Shown here: positions 24,785-31,310 of the stretch, in pieces
How positions within the stretch are numbered: the first letter of the stretch is position 1
How the letters are laid out: every line of letters begins with the position of its first letter
Virus record (IMG/VR): IMGVR_UViG_3300046096_000044
Location: 1 to 37,634 of that record
Strand: one strand, 5' to 3'
Origin: a virus
DNA: 37,634 nucleotides
Made by a program: the position numbers and the translations under genes
Notes under the pieces: generated by a model
Databases searched by the model: none
Seen by the model: only the letters and a program-made list of their open reading frames with translations
Told to the model about the DNA's origin: nothing

Positions 24785-24979
24785 TGTGTCAAAGTATTCA
24801 TCGCAAACCTTGCATCGTATAACGTGCTGAACGATTACACGAGCAAGGTTTTGCTGCCTACCCTGATAACCGCTCACGACTCGCGAATCTCCCCGTAGAG
24901 CCTTGACGCGCTCTAGATTGGGAGGCAACTTTTGATTGATTGATTTGTTCACGAGCTTCTGCGAAATAGTCCAAGTCAC
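24743..24979 (-). CDS. small zinc-finger-like protein (C2H2 at the C-terminus)
   Basis: The C-terminus RCKVCDEYFDTLGEAREHNVGKHH has C-x2-C and H-x4-H spacing of a C2H2 finger, so this end is well supported. The N-terminal start is not: the ATG at 24979 gives 78 residues but overlaps the upstream leftward gene by 122 bases in another frame. A GTG within the frame, at about residue 36 and preceded by GGGAG, would give about 43 residues with little overlap. It is the last gene of the leftward operon and meets the lysozyme region head-on. Confidence 0.5.
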   Translation of the reverse strand: MTWTISQKLVNKSINQKLPPNLERVKALRGDSRVVSGYQGRQQNLARVIVQHVIRCKVCDEYFDTLGEAREHNVGKHH

Positions 24980-25091
24980 CGCTCAAGTTTAACTTTGGCG
25001 CGGGTGGCCTTGGTTTTGTTTTACGGGTCTTTGGCTTTTCAGGTTCATCCCATTTGGGCCAAGGAGCGTTTGGGGCCAATACCGTTTTCAT
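24858..25091 (-). CDS. hypothetical basic, proline-rich protein
   Basis: The 77-residue product begins MKTVLAPNAPWPKWDEPEKPKTRKTKPRPPAPKLNLSG and ends in Ser/Arg-rich sequence. Its ATG overlaps the upstream stop (ATGA), so it is translationally coupled. Strong positive charge and low complexity suggest a nucleic-acid-associated peptide, but no family is recognised. The overlapping downstream zinc-finger frame is discussed separately. Confidence 0.5.
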   Translation of the reverse strand: MKTVLAPNAPWPKWDEPEKPKTRKTKPRPPAPKLNLSGDLDYFAEAREQINQSKVASQSRARQGSTGRFASRERLSG

Positions 25092-25291
25092 TTTTTCTTC
25101 TTTGGCATACCAGCCATAGCGTAAGTGTAAAACTCGGTTGGTTCAAGTGATGGCTTTTTGGAGCGAGAGACTGCGCCATACTTTTTGCCATTTGTGATTT
25201 GGTCTGCTTCTTTGCGGATAACAGACATGAACTCAGGCATATACGTTTTAACGTATGCAGGATGGAATGCGTTAATCAAGAGAGAATCCAA
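25088..25291 (-). CDS. hypothetical protein
   Basis: The 67-residue product starts MDSLLINAFHPAYVKTYMPEFMSVIRKEADQI and ends in a Lys-rich tail MAGMPKKKK. Its start overlaps the end of the tiny membrane ORF upstream by 16 bases, and its stop overlaps the next start (ATGA), so it lies in an overlapping leftward run. Unknown function; helical N-terminus. Confidence 0.55.
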   Translation of the reverse strand: MDSLLINAFHPAYVKTYMPEFMSVIRKEADQITNGKKYGAVSRSKKPSLEPTEFYTYAMAGMPKKKK

Positions 25292-25350
25292 TCTACAAAG
25301 GCGGCAAATAGAACAATGAAAAAGAGAAGGTGTGTGTCCGTTATTTGCAT
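25276..25350 (-). CDS. tiny predicted membrane peptide
   Basis: A 24-residue ORF (MQITDTHLLFFIVLFAAFVDWILS) is almost entirely one hydrophobic segment. The ATG overlaps the end of the winged-helix gene by 10 bases. A longer frame to 25497 lies inside that gene and looks like a shadow. Small single-pass peptides are common in phage early operons, but the length alone gives limited support. Confidence 0.4.
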   Translation of the reverse strand: MQITDTHLLFFIVLFAAFVDWILS

Positions 25351-25637
25351 TTCATAACTCTCTGTTGACGACCTGATCGGCCAACTCTGGTTCCCTCGAT
25401 TTCTATGTAATCCTTCTCCAACAGTGCCTTGTATCTTGCTGTGACGCTTGAATAGGGGAGCGTGGGGAAAAGTTCTAGAACTTGGTCGCTTATACATCCG
25501 TTGTCTCCAAATGATTTGATGGCTTCATAGACCATCTTTTCTAGTTTTGTGGTGTCTACTTTTTCTGCTGCGTCAAATGATGTCTGTGGGTCGTTTCTGC
25601 GAAATAGTTTTGCAATGTGTGTTCCGAAATTCATCAT
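25341..25637 (-). CDS. winged-helix DNA-binding-like protein
   Basis: The 98-residue product starts at an ATG at 25637 preceded by AGGA six bases away; an in-frame upstream extension to 25715 has no comparable site. The sequence NDPQTSFDAAEKV and then LEKMVYEAIKSFGDNGCISDQVLELFPTLPYSSVTARYKALLEKDYIEIEG has the helix-turn-helix and wing pattern of small phage winged-helix proteins, ending in a basic GRSGRQQRVM. It could be a transcriptional regulator or replication accessory. Confidence 0.65.
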   Translation of the reverse strand: MMNFGTHIAKLFRRNDPQTSFDAAEKVDTTKLEKMVYEAIKSFGDNGCISDQVLELFPTLPYSSVTARYKALLEKDYIEIEGTRVGRSGRQQRVMKCK

Positions 25638-25742
25638 GTCATATCCTGTTTTATAGGTGGGGGTACTCGCTGCGTCTGCACCGACCTTCTGGACAAGGAC
25701 ATCCAGTGTCATCATGCAGCATCCGCTTTCCCCCCATGAAAC

Positions 25743-25958
25743 TTACTTCGTTTCTTCGATGTCCATTTGTTCTGGAGCTTTTGCATTCTCCACTGAGCAG
25801 CCTTTGCTGATTGCCTCAACCAAATCATCCTGTGTTGCCACACGGAGAGTCAGCATAGAGTTTGCAACGTGAGACAAAGCCTGTGAGCGAACACTTGCTT
25901 TGACTAATCGAATGTCGCCACTTGGTGTGCCGACGAGATAGATGCGCTGTGTTGCCAT
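25743..25958 (-). CDS. conserved phage hypothetical protein
   Basis: The 71-residue protein begins MATQRIYLVGTPSGDIRLVKASVRSQALSHVANSMLTLRVATQDDLVEAI. This arrangement, with QRIYLV at the start and HVA...VATQDDLV in the middle, is seen in phage early regions of proteobacteria, but the function is unknown. It lies eight bases downstream of the Gp157-like gene. A gap of about 105 bases (25638-25742) follows before the winged-helix gene; no obvious gene is seen there apart from that gene's upstream in-frame extension. Confidence 0.65.
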   Translation of the reverse strand: MATQRIYLVGTPSGDIRLVKASVRSQALSHVANSMLTLRVATQDDLVEAISKGCSVENAKAPEQMDIEETK

Positions 25959-25966
25959 GTTGTGTC

Positions 25967-26458
25967 CTATTTAATGGTTAAACGATCTTTGCGAACGATC
26001 TGAGCGCCGCCAATAGCTTCGCCTGCCAAGATCGCATTCTTGATCTTGGTTTTGCTTGGCTCTGGTGGCTTTGGGTCGTTGCAAAGCTCAGGTGGAAAGG
26101 TTGCCCCTTCGTCAATCTCAACCGACTCGTCGCGGCCAACATACAGCTTCACTTCAAAAGAGCCATCATTGGCTTTAATCTCTGTGATGCCTGAGACTTT
26201 CATGTTGTCAGCAAGGTACTCACGAAGCCGTTTGGCCTTGTTTTCCCTTGATGTTTGGAGAGCCTTGATGCGCTTAATAGCGGTCTTGGCCTGTTCTGCT
26301 TCTGATTCAGTGTTCAACACATAGGCCGCAACCTGTTCGATTTTTGCGCCAAGAACAATGCGGTATGACTCGAACTCAGGTTTGGCTACGCCGTCCTCGT
26401 CAAACAGATCGTCAAGCTGATTGCGAAACTCATGGCTAAGTTGATATAGGGATGTCAT
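25967..26458 (-). CDS. Gp157-like phage protein
   Basis: The 163-residue protein matches the Sipho_Gp157 outline: a start MTSLYQLSHEFRNQL, a long coiled-coil helix (about 40-95, TESEAEQAKTAIKRIKALQTSRENKAKRLREYLADNM), then GITEIKANDGSFEVKLYVG and a C-terminal basic region that resembles single-strand-binding accessory proteins. In other phages such proteins lie in recombination/replication modules and affect host resistance. It is immediately downstream of the SSB-like gene, consistent with a shared role. Confidence 0.8.
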   Translation of the reverse strand: MTSLYQLSHEFRNQLDDLFDEDGVAKPEFESYRIVLGAKIEQVAAYVLNTESEAEQAKTAIKRIKALQTSRENKAKRLREYLADNMKVSGITEIKANDGSFEVKLYVGRDESVEIDEGATFPPELCNDPKPPEPSKTKIKNAILAGEAIGGAQIVRKDRLTIK

Positions 26459-27061
26459 TTAGAACCCTTCGCGCGGCATTGCGGCCAACTCTGCGTACTG
26501 TGGCGACTTCTTGATGGTGTCAGACAACCATTCAGGCAAAGCCTCAAACGCTTGCCAATCAGGTTCATCAAGGTTAAATGTCACAACCTCATGGTCTGGT
26601 TGAGGCTTGGCATTTTTTAAGGCTGATGGCAGCGGAGTGATGGCGGAGATGTTTGTGTACATCTTGCCGTCTTTTTCGCTTGTGGTGATGTTCAACATAC
26701 AGTAAACATTCAGGATGTTTGTGATGTCGAAACCAGCCAACTCCTCGGGAGAGAAGTCACGACCACGCCAAGAGGTCAAATCCTTGCGTAGGCCAGCCTT
26801 TTCATTCAAGGATAGGGTGTAGGTCTTCCCAATGGTCATTTGACGCTGTACGCCCTCATATTCAACCATTAGGGGTGCGCCTGTTTCGTCTTCGCCAAAC
26901 ACTTCCCAACCTAAACGGATTTTGTGTTGTACAGATTGACCAAACTTGCCGTCTGACAATTGTTCGCCCATGTCCACCAAGAGGTAGCAGCGAGCAATGT
27001 AGGAGCCGGGTGGGATGCGTTTAAAGTCCGCATTACCCTTGTCTTTTGCAATAAATCCCAT
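26459..27061 (-). CDS. putative single-stranded-DNA-binding/recombination protein
   Basis: The 200-residue protein starts MGFIAKDKGNADFKRIPPGSYIARCYLLVDMGEQ and contains TYTLSLNEKAGLRKDLTSWRGRDFSPEELAGFDITNILNVYCMLNIT, a pattern common to phage proteins of OB-like, SSB-like annotation. It ends with an acidic tail (FNLDEPDWQAFEALPEWL), as SSB proteins do. Its pairing with the Gp157-like gene, adjacent with no gap, supports a role in recombination or replication. The exact biochemical function is inferred. Confidence 0.6.
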   Translation of the reverse strand: MGFIAKDKGNADFKRIPPGSYIARCYLLVDMGEQLSDGKFGQSVQHKIRLGWEVFGEDETGAPLMVEYEGVQRQMTIGKTYTLSLNEKAGLRKDLTSWRGRDFSPEELAGFDITNILNVYCMLNITTSEKDGKMYTNISAITPLPSALKNAKPQPDHEVVTFNLDEPDWQAFEALPEWLSDTIKKSPQYAELAAMPREGF

Positions 27062-27087
27062 TTTCTTCTTTCGTTTAAAAACCGCAA

Positions 27088-27294
27088 TTACAGGTCTGCG
27101 GAATAACCTTTTTTCATCTGTTCAATCAATTCGCGTTGTCGGTACATGATTTCTTCGGTGTCTTCAAGGACGTGGCACAGTTGACGTATGGTTGTTTCAA
27201 GGTAGCCGACATGAAACCAAGCTTTTGCCAAGCCATCTTGTGAATGAAACTCGGCTGCAATCTTTGCCTTGTCCAACAAAATTTGGGCGTCCAT
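27088..27294 (-). CDS. hypothetical helical protein
   Basis: The 68-residue product starts at the ATG at 27294 with GGGGGTAAT directly upstream. The open frame continues upstream to 27420 inside the neighbouring gene, but that start lacks support. It is helical (MDAQILLDKAKIAAEFHSQDGLAKAWFHVGYLETTIRQLCHVLEDTEEIMYRQRELIEQMKKG in outline), possibly coiled-coil-forming. No family recognised. Its start almost abuts the stop of the membrane protein upstream (27296). Confidence 0.55.
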   Translation of the reverse strand: MDAQILLDKAKIAAEFHSQDGLAKAWFHVGYLETTIRQLCHVLEDTEEIMYRQRELIEQMKKGYSADL

Positions 27295-27295
27295 A

Positions 27296-27487
27296 TTACC
27301 CCCAAATCTTGAAGAAAAAGTAACCAGCAAGAAAAGAAAGAGCCACGTAATACCAAAATTGATAGCCAATTTCTTTAGGTTGATGAGGCTCAAACCAAAT
27401 GCAATTCTCAAGCATGGCATTGTGTTGCACGGTGTTGGGAAACGCCTCGTCCATTGTGCGCGGGTACATACGGGTTGTGTCGTTCAT
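27296..27487 (-). CDS. hypothetical protein with one membrane segment
   Basis: The 63-residue product starts at the ATG at 27487, which overlaps the previous stop (ATGA), and is preferred to one at 27499. It has a soluble N-terminal part (MNDTTRMYPRTMDEAFPNTVQ) and a single C-terminal transmembrane segment (FWYYVALSFLAGYFFFKIWG). The topology suggests an inner-membrane anchor. Function unknown; possibly a phage membrane-targeted early protein. Confidence 0.55.
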   Translation of the reverse strand: MNDTTRMYPRTMDEAFPNTVQHNAMLENCIWFEPHQPKEIGYQFWYYVALSFLAGYFFFKIWG

Positions 27488-27735
27488 GGCTCGTTCCATT
27501 CTTTGATGACTCGTTTCATGTCAAGTTCACAGTATTCCTCAAGCTCCTTCTGTTCGGAAGGGGTGAGGTAATCCCAAATGTCTTTCTTGTCGCGGATGAC
27601 ACTGATCTCAAATTGATCTGGCTCACCTACCGATTTATCGCCCTCTGTGAACACATAGTTCACCAGAACGTCTGGGTATGTTTCTATTGACCATTCATCA
27701 AGGTAATGAATGAAGCTGCTGCTTAGGTTTTTCAT
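27484..27735 (-). CDS. first gene of the leftward operon, hypothetical
   Basis: The 83-residue acidic protein starts at an ATG preceded by AGGAAAC (27735); an upstream ATG at 27753 is too close to AAGG and less likely. The sequence (SFIHYLDEWSIETYPDVLVNYVF..., KKDIWDYLTPSEQKELEEYCELDMKRVIKEWNEP) is helical and acidic, with no recognised family. It is nearest the promoter at 27771-27798, so it would be the first gene transcribed leftward. Acidic small early proteins often mimic DNA or inhibit host factors, but that is speculation. Confidence 0.6.
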   Translation of the reverse strand: MKNLSSSFIHYLDEWSIETYPDVLVNYVFTEGDKSVGEPDQFEISVIRDKKDIWDYLTPSEQKELEEYCELDMKRVIKEWNEP

Positions 27736-27770
27736 GTTGTTTCCTATTTTCATCCTTATTGGACAACCGT

Positions 27771-27798
27771 AGTATACACAACTAAACAGTCGAGTAAA
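27771..27798 (-). promoter_or_regulatory. promoter for the leftward operon
   Basis: On the minus strand TTTACT (27793-27798) and TATACT (27771-27776) are separated by 16 bases, close to the sigma70 consensus. The predicted start is about 28 bases upstream of the first leftward ATG (27735). It lies 62 bases from the divergent Cro-like gene and 24 bases from the palindrome at 27822-27837. Confidence 0.65.
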
Positions 27799-27821
27799 GT
27801 AATCCCGACTAAGTTGAGGGG

Positions 27822-27837
27822 TCTATACAAGTATAGA
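27822..27837. promoter_or_regulatory. palindromic operator candidate
   Basis: TCTATAC AA GTATAGA is a perfect 7-bp inverted repeat with a two-base centre, located between the divergent promoters. A Cro-type dimer is the obvious candidate ligand. It overlaps the -35 position expected for the adjacent rightward promoter (TACAAT at 27847-27852). Confidence 0.6.
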
Positions 27838-27859
27838 AAAATCAACTACAATCCGACAC

Positions 27860-28039
27860 ATGAAAAAACAAGACGCAATCAAGTTGGCTGGCAGTGCCAT
27901 CAAACTCGCCAAGGTTCTCGGCATCACAAAGGGTGCTGTGTCTCATTGGGGTGAAGACATCCCAAAGGGACGAGAGTATGAATTACGATACATCAAACCC
28001 GAATGGTTCGCGGTTGAAAAACAAAAGGAAAAAGCATGA
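27860..28039 (+). CDS. Cro/YdaS-like transcriptional repressor
   Basis: The 59-residue protein (too short for many gene finders) has a clear helix-turn-helix at about residues 12-31 (SAIKLAKVLGITKGAVSHWG). It continues EDIPKGREYELRYI, the pattern of P22 Cro and YdaS-type proteins. It probably binds the palindrome just upstream and switches the divergent early promoters. No Shine-Dalgarno precedes the ATG. TACAAT at 27847-27852 puts a predicted transcript start at about the first base of the ATG, so the mRNA may be leaderless. The stop overlaps the next ATG (ATGA). Confidence 0.85.
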   Translation: MKKQDAIKLAGSAIKLAKVLGITKGAVSHWGEDIPKGREYELRYIKPEWFAVEKQKEKA

Positions 28040-28347
28040 GTTCGTTTCAAGAATTAGAGTTGGCCGTCATTCGTTGGTCAGAAGCTCGAAAAATTATTCC
28101 TAACAGCACACCGCAGGCTCAGTTCATTAAGCTTCAAGAAGAAGTCGATGAATTGCGTGATGCGTTGTTAAAAAACGATATGGAAGAAAGCGTAGATGCC
28201 ATTGGAGATTGCACTGTCGTTTTGCTAAACATCTGTGCTTTGCTTGATGTCAATTTCACTGATTGCTTGGCCCATGCTTATGAACAAATTAAAAATAGGC
28301 GTGGCACTTTGGGTAAGGATGGAATTTTCGTGAAAAGTTCTGTATGA
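28036..28347 (+). CDS. MazG-like nucleotide pyrophosphohydrolase
   Basis: The 103-residue protein has the all-alpha NTP-pyrophosphohydrolase metal-binding motif: E35-E36-x-x-E39 in LQEEVDEL and E51-x-x-D54 in EESVDAIGD, followed by a helix CTVVLLNICALLDV. It would hydrolyse nucleoside triphosphates such as dNTPs or (p)ppGpp-like nucleotides to monophosphates, adjusting host pools for phage replication. It starts with AAGGAAAAAGC upstream and overlaps the Cro-like gene. It is followed by the structured terminator. Confidence 0.82.
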   Translation: MSSFQELELAVIRWSEARKIIPNSTPQAQFIKLQEEVDELRDALLKNDMEESVDAIGDCTVVLLNICALLDVNFTDCLAHAYEQIKNRRGTLGKDGIFVKSSV

Positions 28348-28377
28348 TTTACACATCCCTTGGCGGGGAATCGCAGT

Positions 28378-28461
28378 AAGACTTAGACGGAGTTCTGCTG
28401 GTACTGCCCAGTCCGCCAACACCCTTAAAAAAGGTGAGAACTCCGCCTAAGTCTTTTTTTT
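28378..28461 (+). terminator. branched intrinsic terminator
   Basis: A long stem pairs AAGACTTAG (28378-28386) and CGGAGTTCT (28388-28396) with AGAACTCCG (28437-28445) and CTAAGTCTT (28447-28455), one A-C mismatch, and ends in eight Ts. The 40-base loop contains two small hairpins (CTGG/CCAG at 28398-28411; CCTT/AAGG at 28423-28434), so the RNA could fold as a three-way junction. It separates the MazG-like gene from the homing endonuclease gene. Confidence 0.8.
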
Positions 28462-28471
28462 GGACAAAAAG

Positions 28472-29218
28472 ATGACCATAAATGAATTTCATCTAAAGCA
28501 TTTGACAACAGATGATTTACGATTGATGAAAAACAGCATAACTCAAGAGCTTTCAATCAGAAGGCAAGAGGAAAGCAAGGCTAGATTTACAAAAGCAAAA
28601 AGCAAACTTGCTGCTGTTTCTTATGATGATGTGAGGTCTGTTTGTAAAGAGATTTTTACGTTTAATCGCTCGAAACCTTTACACGTTCCATCAATCTATA
28701 CGTCTTCACCTCATCAAACAAAAAAATACCTTAGTGATTTGATGAATCAGAATTGGGTCGATTTGTTTGATTGCGAAAGTGAATCTGGAAATTTTTACGT
28801 TTACGCTCACATAGACCCAAGACAAAAAGCATTTGTTTCCGAGGTGTGTAATGGCGGAAATTGGATGGGTCAACCTTTTTACATTGGTAAAGGTTCGTCA
28901 AACAGAGCTTGGGATATGAAAAGAAACCAAGGTCATGGATTGATGATTAAACAAATTGCCAATGATGGCTACGATTTAGGCTCTATTGTAAAAATTGTTG
29001 CAAAAGGGCTTTCAGAAAAAAAGGCGCTTGAACTTGAAAGTAAATTGATTTATTTTTTTGGATTGACTTATGACAAAAGCAGGAAATTTGGATGGCTTTT
29101 GAATCTTGATGTTCCAAAGATTCCAAATTTCAATGGATACATGATTCGATACCCAAATTTAAAAAGTGAGTCAATGCTCCAAAAAGCAAAAAACCGCTTA
29201 CAAAAAGAGGTTGAATAA
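28472..29218 (+). CDS. GIY-YIG endonuclease (homing-endonuclease-like)
   Basis: The 248-residue protein contains the GIY-YIG nuclease core: YVY (residues 109-111) in FYVYAHID, FYIGKG (136-141), R145 in SNRAWD, and a catalytic Glu likely E189 in ALELESKLI. The N-terminal 100 residues are helical and probably bind DNA. The ATG at 28472 is used; a TTG at 28460 lies in the terminator Ts. Its AT-rich codons contrast with those of neighbours, which supports independent transfer. The structure immediately upstream and the overlap with the downstream replication gene are described separately. Confidence 0.82.
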   Translation: MTINEFHLKHLTTDDLRLMKNSITQELSIRRQEESKARFTKAKSKLAAVSYDDVRSVCKEIFTFNRSKPLHVPSIYTSSPHQTKKYLSDLMNQNWVDLFDCESESGNFYVYAHIDPRQKAFVSEVCNGGNWMGQPFYIGKGSSNRAWDMKRNQGHGLMIKQIANDGYDLGSIVKIVAKGLSEKKALELESKLIYFFGLTYDKSRKFGWLLNLDVPKIPNFNGYMIRYPNLKSESMLQKAKNRLQKEVE

Positions 29219-30033
29219 TGGCGCGAATCAGAACAATTAAGCCAGACTTTTGGCGCGACGAATCATTGGCCTCTGTAACTCCAGAAGCAGCACTGTTGGC
29301 GATTGGATTGCTCAACCATGCTGATGACGAAGGTTACTTCAATGCTCATCCCAAGCTCATTGAGTCAGACATATTTCCACTACGGGATCTTTCCAACACC
29401 ATTACGGTAATGATTGATGAGCTTAACCGTATTGGTTACATAGAGCTATACAAGGGCTATGACGGAAAGCGATATGGTCATATCTGCAACTTTGCCAAGC
29501 ACCAAGTCATCAACAAGAAAAACCCAAGCAAAATCAAGGTTTTGTGTGAGGTGTTGGATGATTCCGTTACCACTACGGTAGTGCTACCAGTGGGAATGGA
29601 AGGGAATGGAAAGGAAAAGGAAAGGGAAAAGAAAGCAGCCAAGGCTGCGGCAACTGTCGTTGCCTGTCCACCAGATGTTGATAAACAGGTTTGGGATGAT
29701 TGGGTATCGCTTCGCAAAGCAAAGAGCGCCAAGGTCACACAAACGGCTGTTGATGGCGCAAGGTCTGAGGCTGGTAAGGCTGGAATGTCCTTGGAAGACT
29801 TTTTCCGAGTTTGGTGTTTGCGCGGTTCGCAGGGTTTGATGGCTGAATGGCTAAAGCCTGACGAGCGTAAAGCCATGAGCAACAAGTTCGATGTAGCGCA
29901 CACCACTACACCGCCGCCGCCAAACCAAGACGCTGCTCTCAAGAAGATTGCGGAAGACCGAAAAAAGGCTGTGCCAATGCCTGCCGACATCAAGGCGAAG
30001 ATGGCTGAATTGACAAAGGGGATGAAGGTATGA
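29218..30033 (+). CDS. replication-initiator-like protein
   Basis: The 271-residue protein starts MARIRTIKPDFWRDESLASVTPEAALLAIGLLNHADDEGYF, then FPLRDL...IDELNRIGYIELYKGYDGKRYGHICNFAKHQVINKKNPSKI. This is the winged-helix pattern of phage replisome organisers (lambda O/DnaD-type). The middle has a Lys-rich linker (GNGKEKEREKKAAKAAATVV). AGAGG precedes the ATG, which overlaps the endonuclease stop (TAATG). It should melt or recruit replication proteins at the phage origin; no helicase loader was recognised nearby. Confidence 0.72.
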   Translation: MARIRTIKPDFWRDESLASVTPEAALLAIGLLNHADDEGYFNAHPKLIESDIFPLRDLSNTITVMIDELNRIGYIELYKGYDGKRYGHICNFAKHQVINKKNPSKIKVLCEVLDDSVTTTVVLPVGMEGNGKEKEREKKAAKAAATVVACPPDVDKQVWDDWVSLRKAKSAKVTQTAVDGARSEAGKAGMSLEDFFRVWCLRGSQGLMAEWLKPDERKAMSNKFDVAHTTTPPPPNQDAALKKIAEDRKKAVPMPADIKAKMAELTKGMKV

Positions 30034-30036
30034 CCG

Positions 30037-30330
30037 ATGGCAACGAAAAAACAGAAAGAAGCCCCAAGACTGTTTGGGCCACCACTGGAGCGCCCAAGCA
30101 CCTACAAAGGCGGAATAACCCAAGCGGAGCTGGAACACATGAGGGACTGCGAAGCCCGAGAGTGGATAAAAAGGTACAAAGAGAAGGCCCAGACCACTTC
30201 TGCTATCGAAGCATCGAATTGGTGGCAGCACCATTTAGAACAAATGCAGCGAATCAGAGGCGAATCCGCTACTTTGGATTTGAGGCGGCGCATGACTGAA
30301 CAACAGAAGAAAGCAAAGAATGCGAATTGA
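30037..30330 (+). CDS. hypothetical protein, replication module
   Basis: The 97-residue product (MATKKQKEAPRLFGPPLERPSTYKGGITQAELEHMRDCEAREWIKRYKEKAQTT...) is helical, basic and Glu/Arg-rich. I chose this frame over an alternative ORF at 30030-30299 because GAAGG lies at good spacing before 30037 and the composition looks like a real protein. It overlaps the start of the RusA gene by 11 bases. Function unknown. Confidence 0.6.
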   Translation: MATKKQKEAPRLFGPPLERPSTYKGGITQAELEHMRDCEAREWIKRYKEKAQTTSAIEASNWWQHHLEQMQRIRGESATLDLRRRMTEQQKKAKNAN

Positions 30331-30673
30331 ACTTGATTTTCCTCCTGCCGAACTATTTCCAAATCGCGCAAAGGGAACACATTGGGCCAAGCTGTATCAA
30401 ACTCGCAGTGACTACCGCGAAGGTTCAACATGGCTTGCCAAACACCAGATTAAAGATTGGAAGCATGACGGTGGAGACATTCGCCTCAAGCTGACATTCA
30501 TCATGCCCGACAAACGGATGCGTGATGCTGATAACTGCCTTGCGGCAGCTAAAGGTGCGTTGGATGGACTGTCAGATGCCTTGATGGTGAATGACAAGTT
30601 CTTTCAACCCATCGAAATCCATCGTCAATTTGGCGATAAATCAACCCGTAAACTTATCGTGGAGATAGCATGA
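30320..30673 (+). CDS. rusA: RusA-like Holliday junction resolvase
   Basis: The 117-residue protein shows the RusA signature in IMPDKRMRDADNCLAAAKGALDGLSDALMVNDK: Asp69, Asp71, Lys78 and Asp92 fit the metal-binding set of the family. It forms a dimer that cleaves four-way junctions in recombination or replication intermediates. Length agrees with RusA. It overlaps the upstream gene by 11 bases and the next by four (ATGA). Confidence 0.9.
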   Translation: MRIELDFPPAELFPNRAKGTHWAKLYQTRSDYREGSTWLAKHQIKDWKHDGGDIRLKLTFIMPDKRMRDADNCLAAAKGALDGLSDALMVNDKFFQPIEIHRQFGDKSTRKLIVEIA

Positions 30674-30882
30674 CTCGTAAATCATTGAAAAAGCAAGTGG
30701 CTGGTAGTCACTACAAAGAGCTTCCAATTCAACCTGTGGAATACGTTTACCGCAATGATGTTGGATTCTTTGAAGGCAATGTCATCAAGTACGTCACACG
30801 CTGGCGCGATAAAGGTGGCATTGATGATTTGGAAAAGGCCAAGCACTACCTTGAAATGCTCATTGAGTTTGAATCTGAATGA
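30670..30882 (+). CDS. DUF3310 protein
   Basis: The 70-residue sequence VAGSHYKELPIQPVEYVYRNDVGFFEGNVIKYVTRWRDKGGIDDLEKAKHYLEMLIEFE is a textbook DUF3310 pattern. Members are small, widely spread phage proteins, sometimes called nucleotide kinase-like, without established function. It overlaps RusA upstream (ATGA) and NinB downstream (ATGA), so it belongs to the recombination operon. Confidence 0.85.
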   Translation: MTRKSLKKQVAGSHYKELPIQPVEYVYRNDVGFFEGNVIKYVTRWRDKGGIDDLEKAKHYLEMLIEFESE

Positions 30883-31298
30883 AGTACAAGCTCTACGAAG
30901 AAAAGCAAGCCCACGCCACTATGCTGGCTGTGTGGAACATTGTGAAGGAATCAATCTATGGCGGCAAGAAAGTCATATTGGAGGTCACTGAGGAAAAGCG
31001 TTCTGACCCACAGAACAAGAAATTCCACGCCATCATTGGTCAAATTGCGAAGCAGGCGCAACACGCTGGAGCGAGTTGGGATGTTGAAGACTGGAAACGA
31101 TTTTTACTCGACCAGTTTGCAACTGATCGCGGAATGGAGGGCGGCTCCGTGATTCAATCGTTGGACGGCCATCGCGTTATTCAACTTGGCATCCAAAGCC
31201 GCAAGTTCACCAAAGCCGAAGGCGCTGAATTCATTGAATGGCTCTTGATGTGGTCTGCAACCAACGGAATCGACATCAAAGAACCAGATTGGCAATAA
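30879..31298 (+). CDS. ninB: NinB-like recombination protein
   Basis: The 139-residue protein carries the NinB pattern: LEVTEEKRSDPQNKKFHAIIGQIAKQAQ, DVEDWKRFLLDQFATDR and RKFTKAEGAEFIEWLLMWSATNGI...PDW near the end. NinB (Orf of lambda) binds single-stranded DNA and promotes RecA-dependent recombination in the RecFOR manner. Neighbouring RusA and YbcO support a recombination module. Its stop (31296-31298) falls at the edge of the promoter element that follows. Confidence 0.9.
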   Translation: MKYKLYEEKQAHATMLAVWNIVKESIYGGKKVILEVTEEKRSDPQNKKFHAIIGQIAKQAQHAGASWDVEDWKRFLLDQFATDRGMEGGSVIQSLDGHRVIQLGIQSRKFTKAEGAEFIEWLLMWSATNGIDIKEPDWQ

Positions 31299-31301
31299 CT
31301 A

Positions 31302-31310
31302 TGGTATAGT
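31302..31310 (+). promoter_or_regulatory. extended -10 promoter within an inverted repeat
   Basis: TGGTATAGT matches an extended -10 (TGnTATAAT). It lies in the perfect inverted repeat AACTAT GGT ATAGTT (31297-31311). A -35 is not apparent. It would start the small-gene set from 31351. The flanking palindrome hints at repressor control. Confidence 0.45.

Noticed and set aside
25276-25497. Leftward 73-residue frame over the winged-helix gene
   Set aside because: Only its last 24 residues lie outside the winged-helix gene; those are annotated from the internal ATG at 25350.
28378-28461. Possible tRNA-like or riboswitch identity of the branched hairpin
   Set aside because: Loop lengths and arms do not match a tRNA, and no known riboswitch core is visible; the T-tract makes a terminator the simplest reading.
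29478-30101. Leftward ORF of 207 residues opposite the replication gene
   Set aside because: Antisense shadow; the sense-strand protein has clear domain patterns.
30030-30299. Alternative rightward ORF of 89 residues starting on an ATGA overlap
   Set aside because: The competing frame from 30037 has better ribosome-binding spacing and a more natural composition; this one has an Arg/Pro/His-rich shadow-like sequence.
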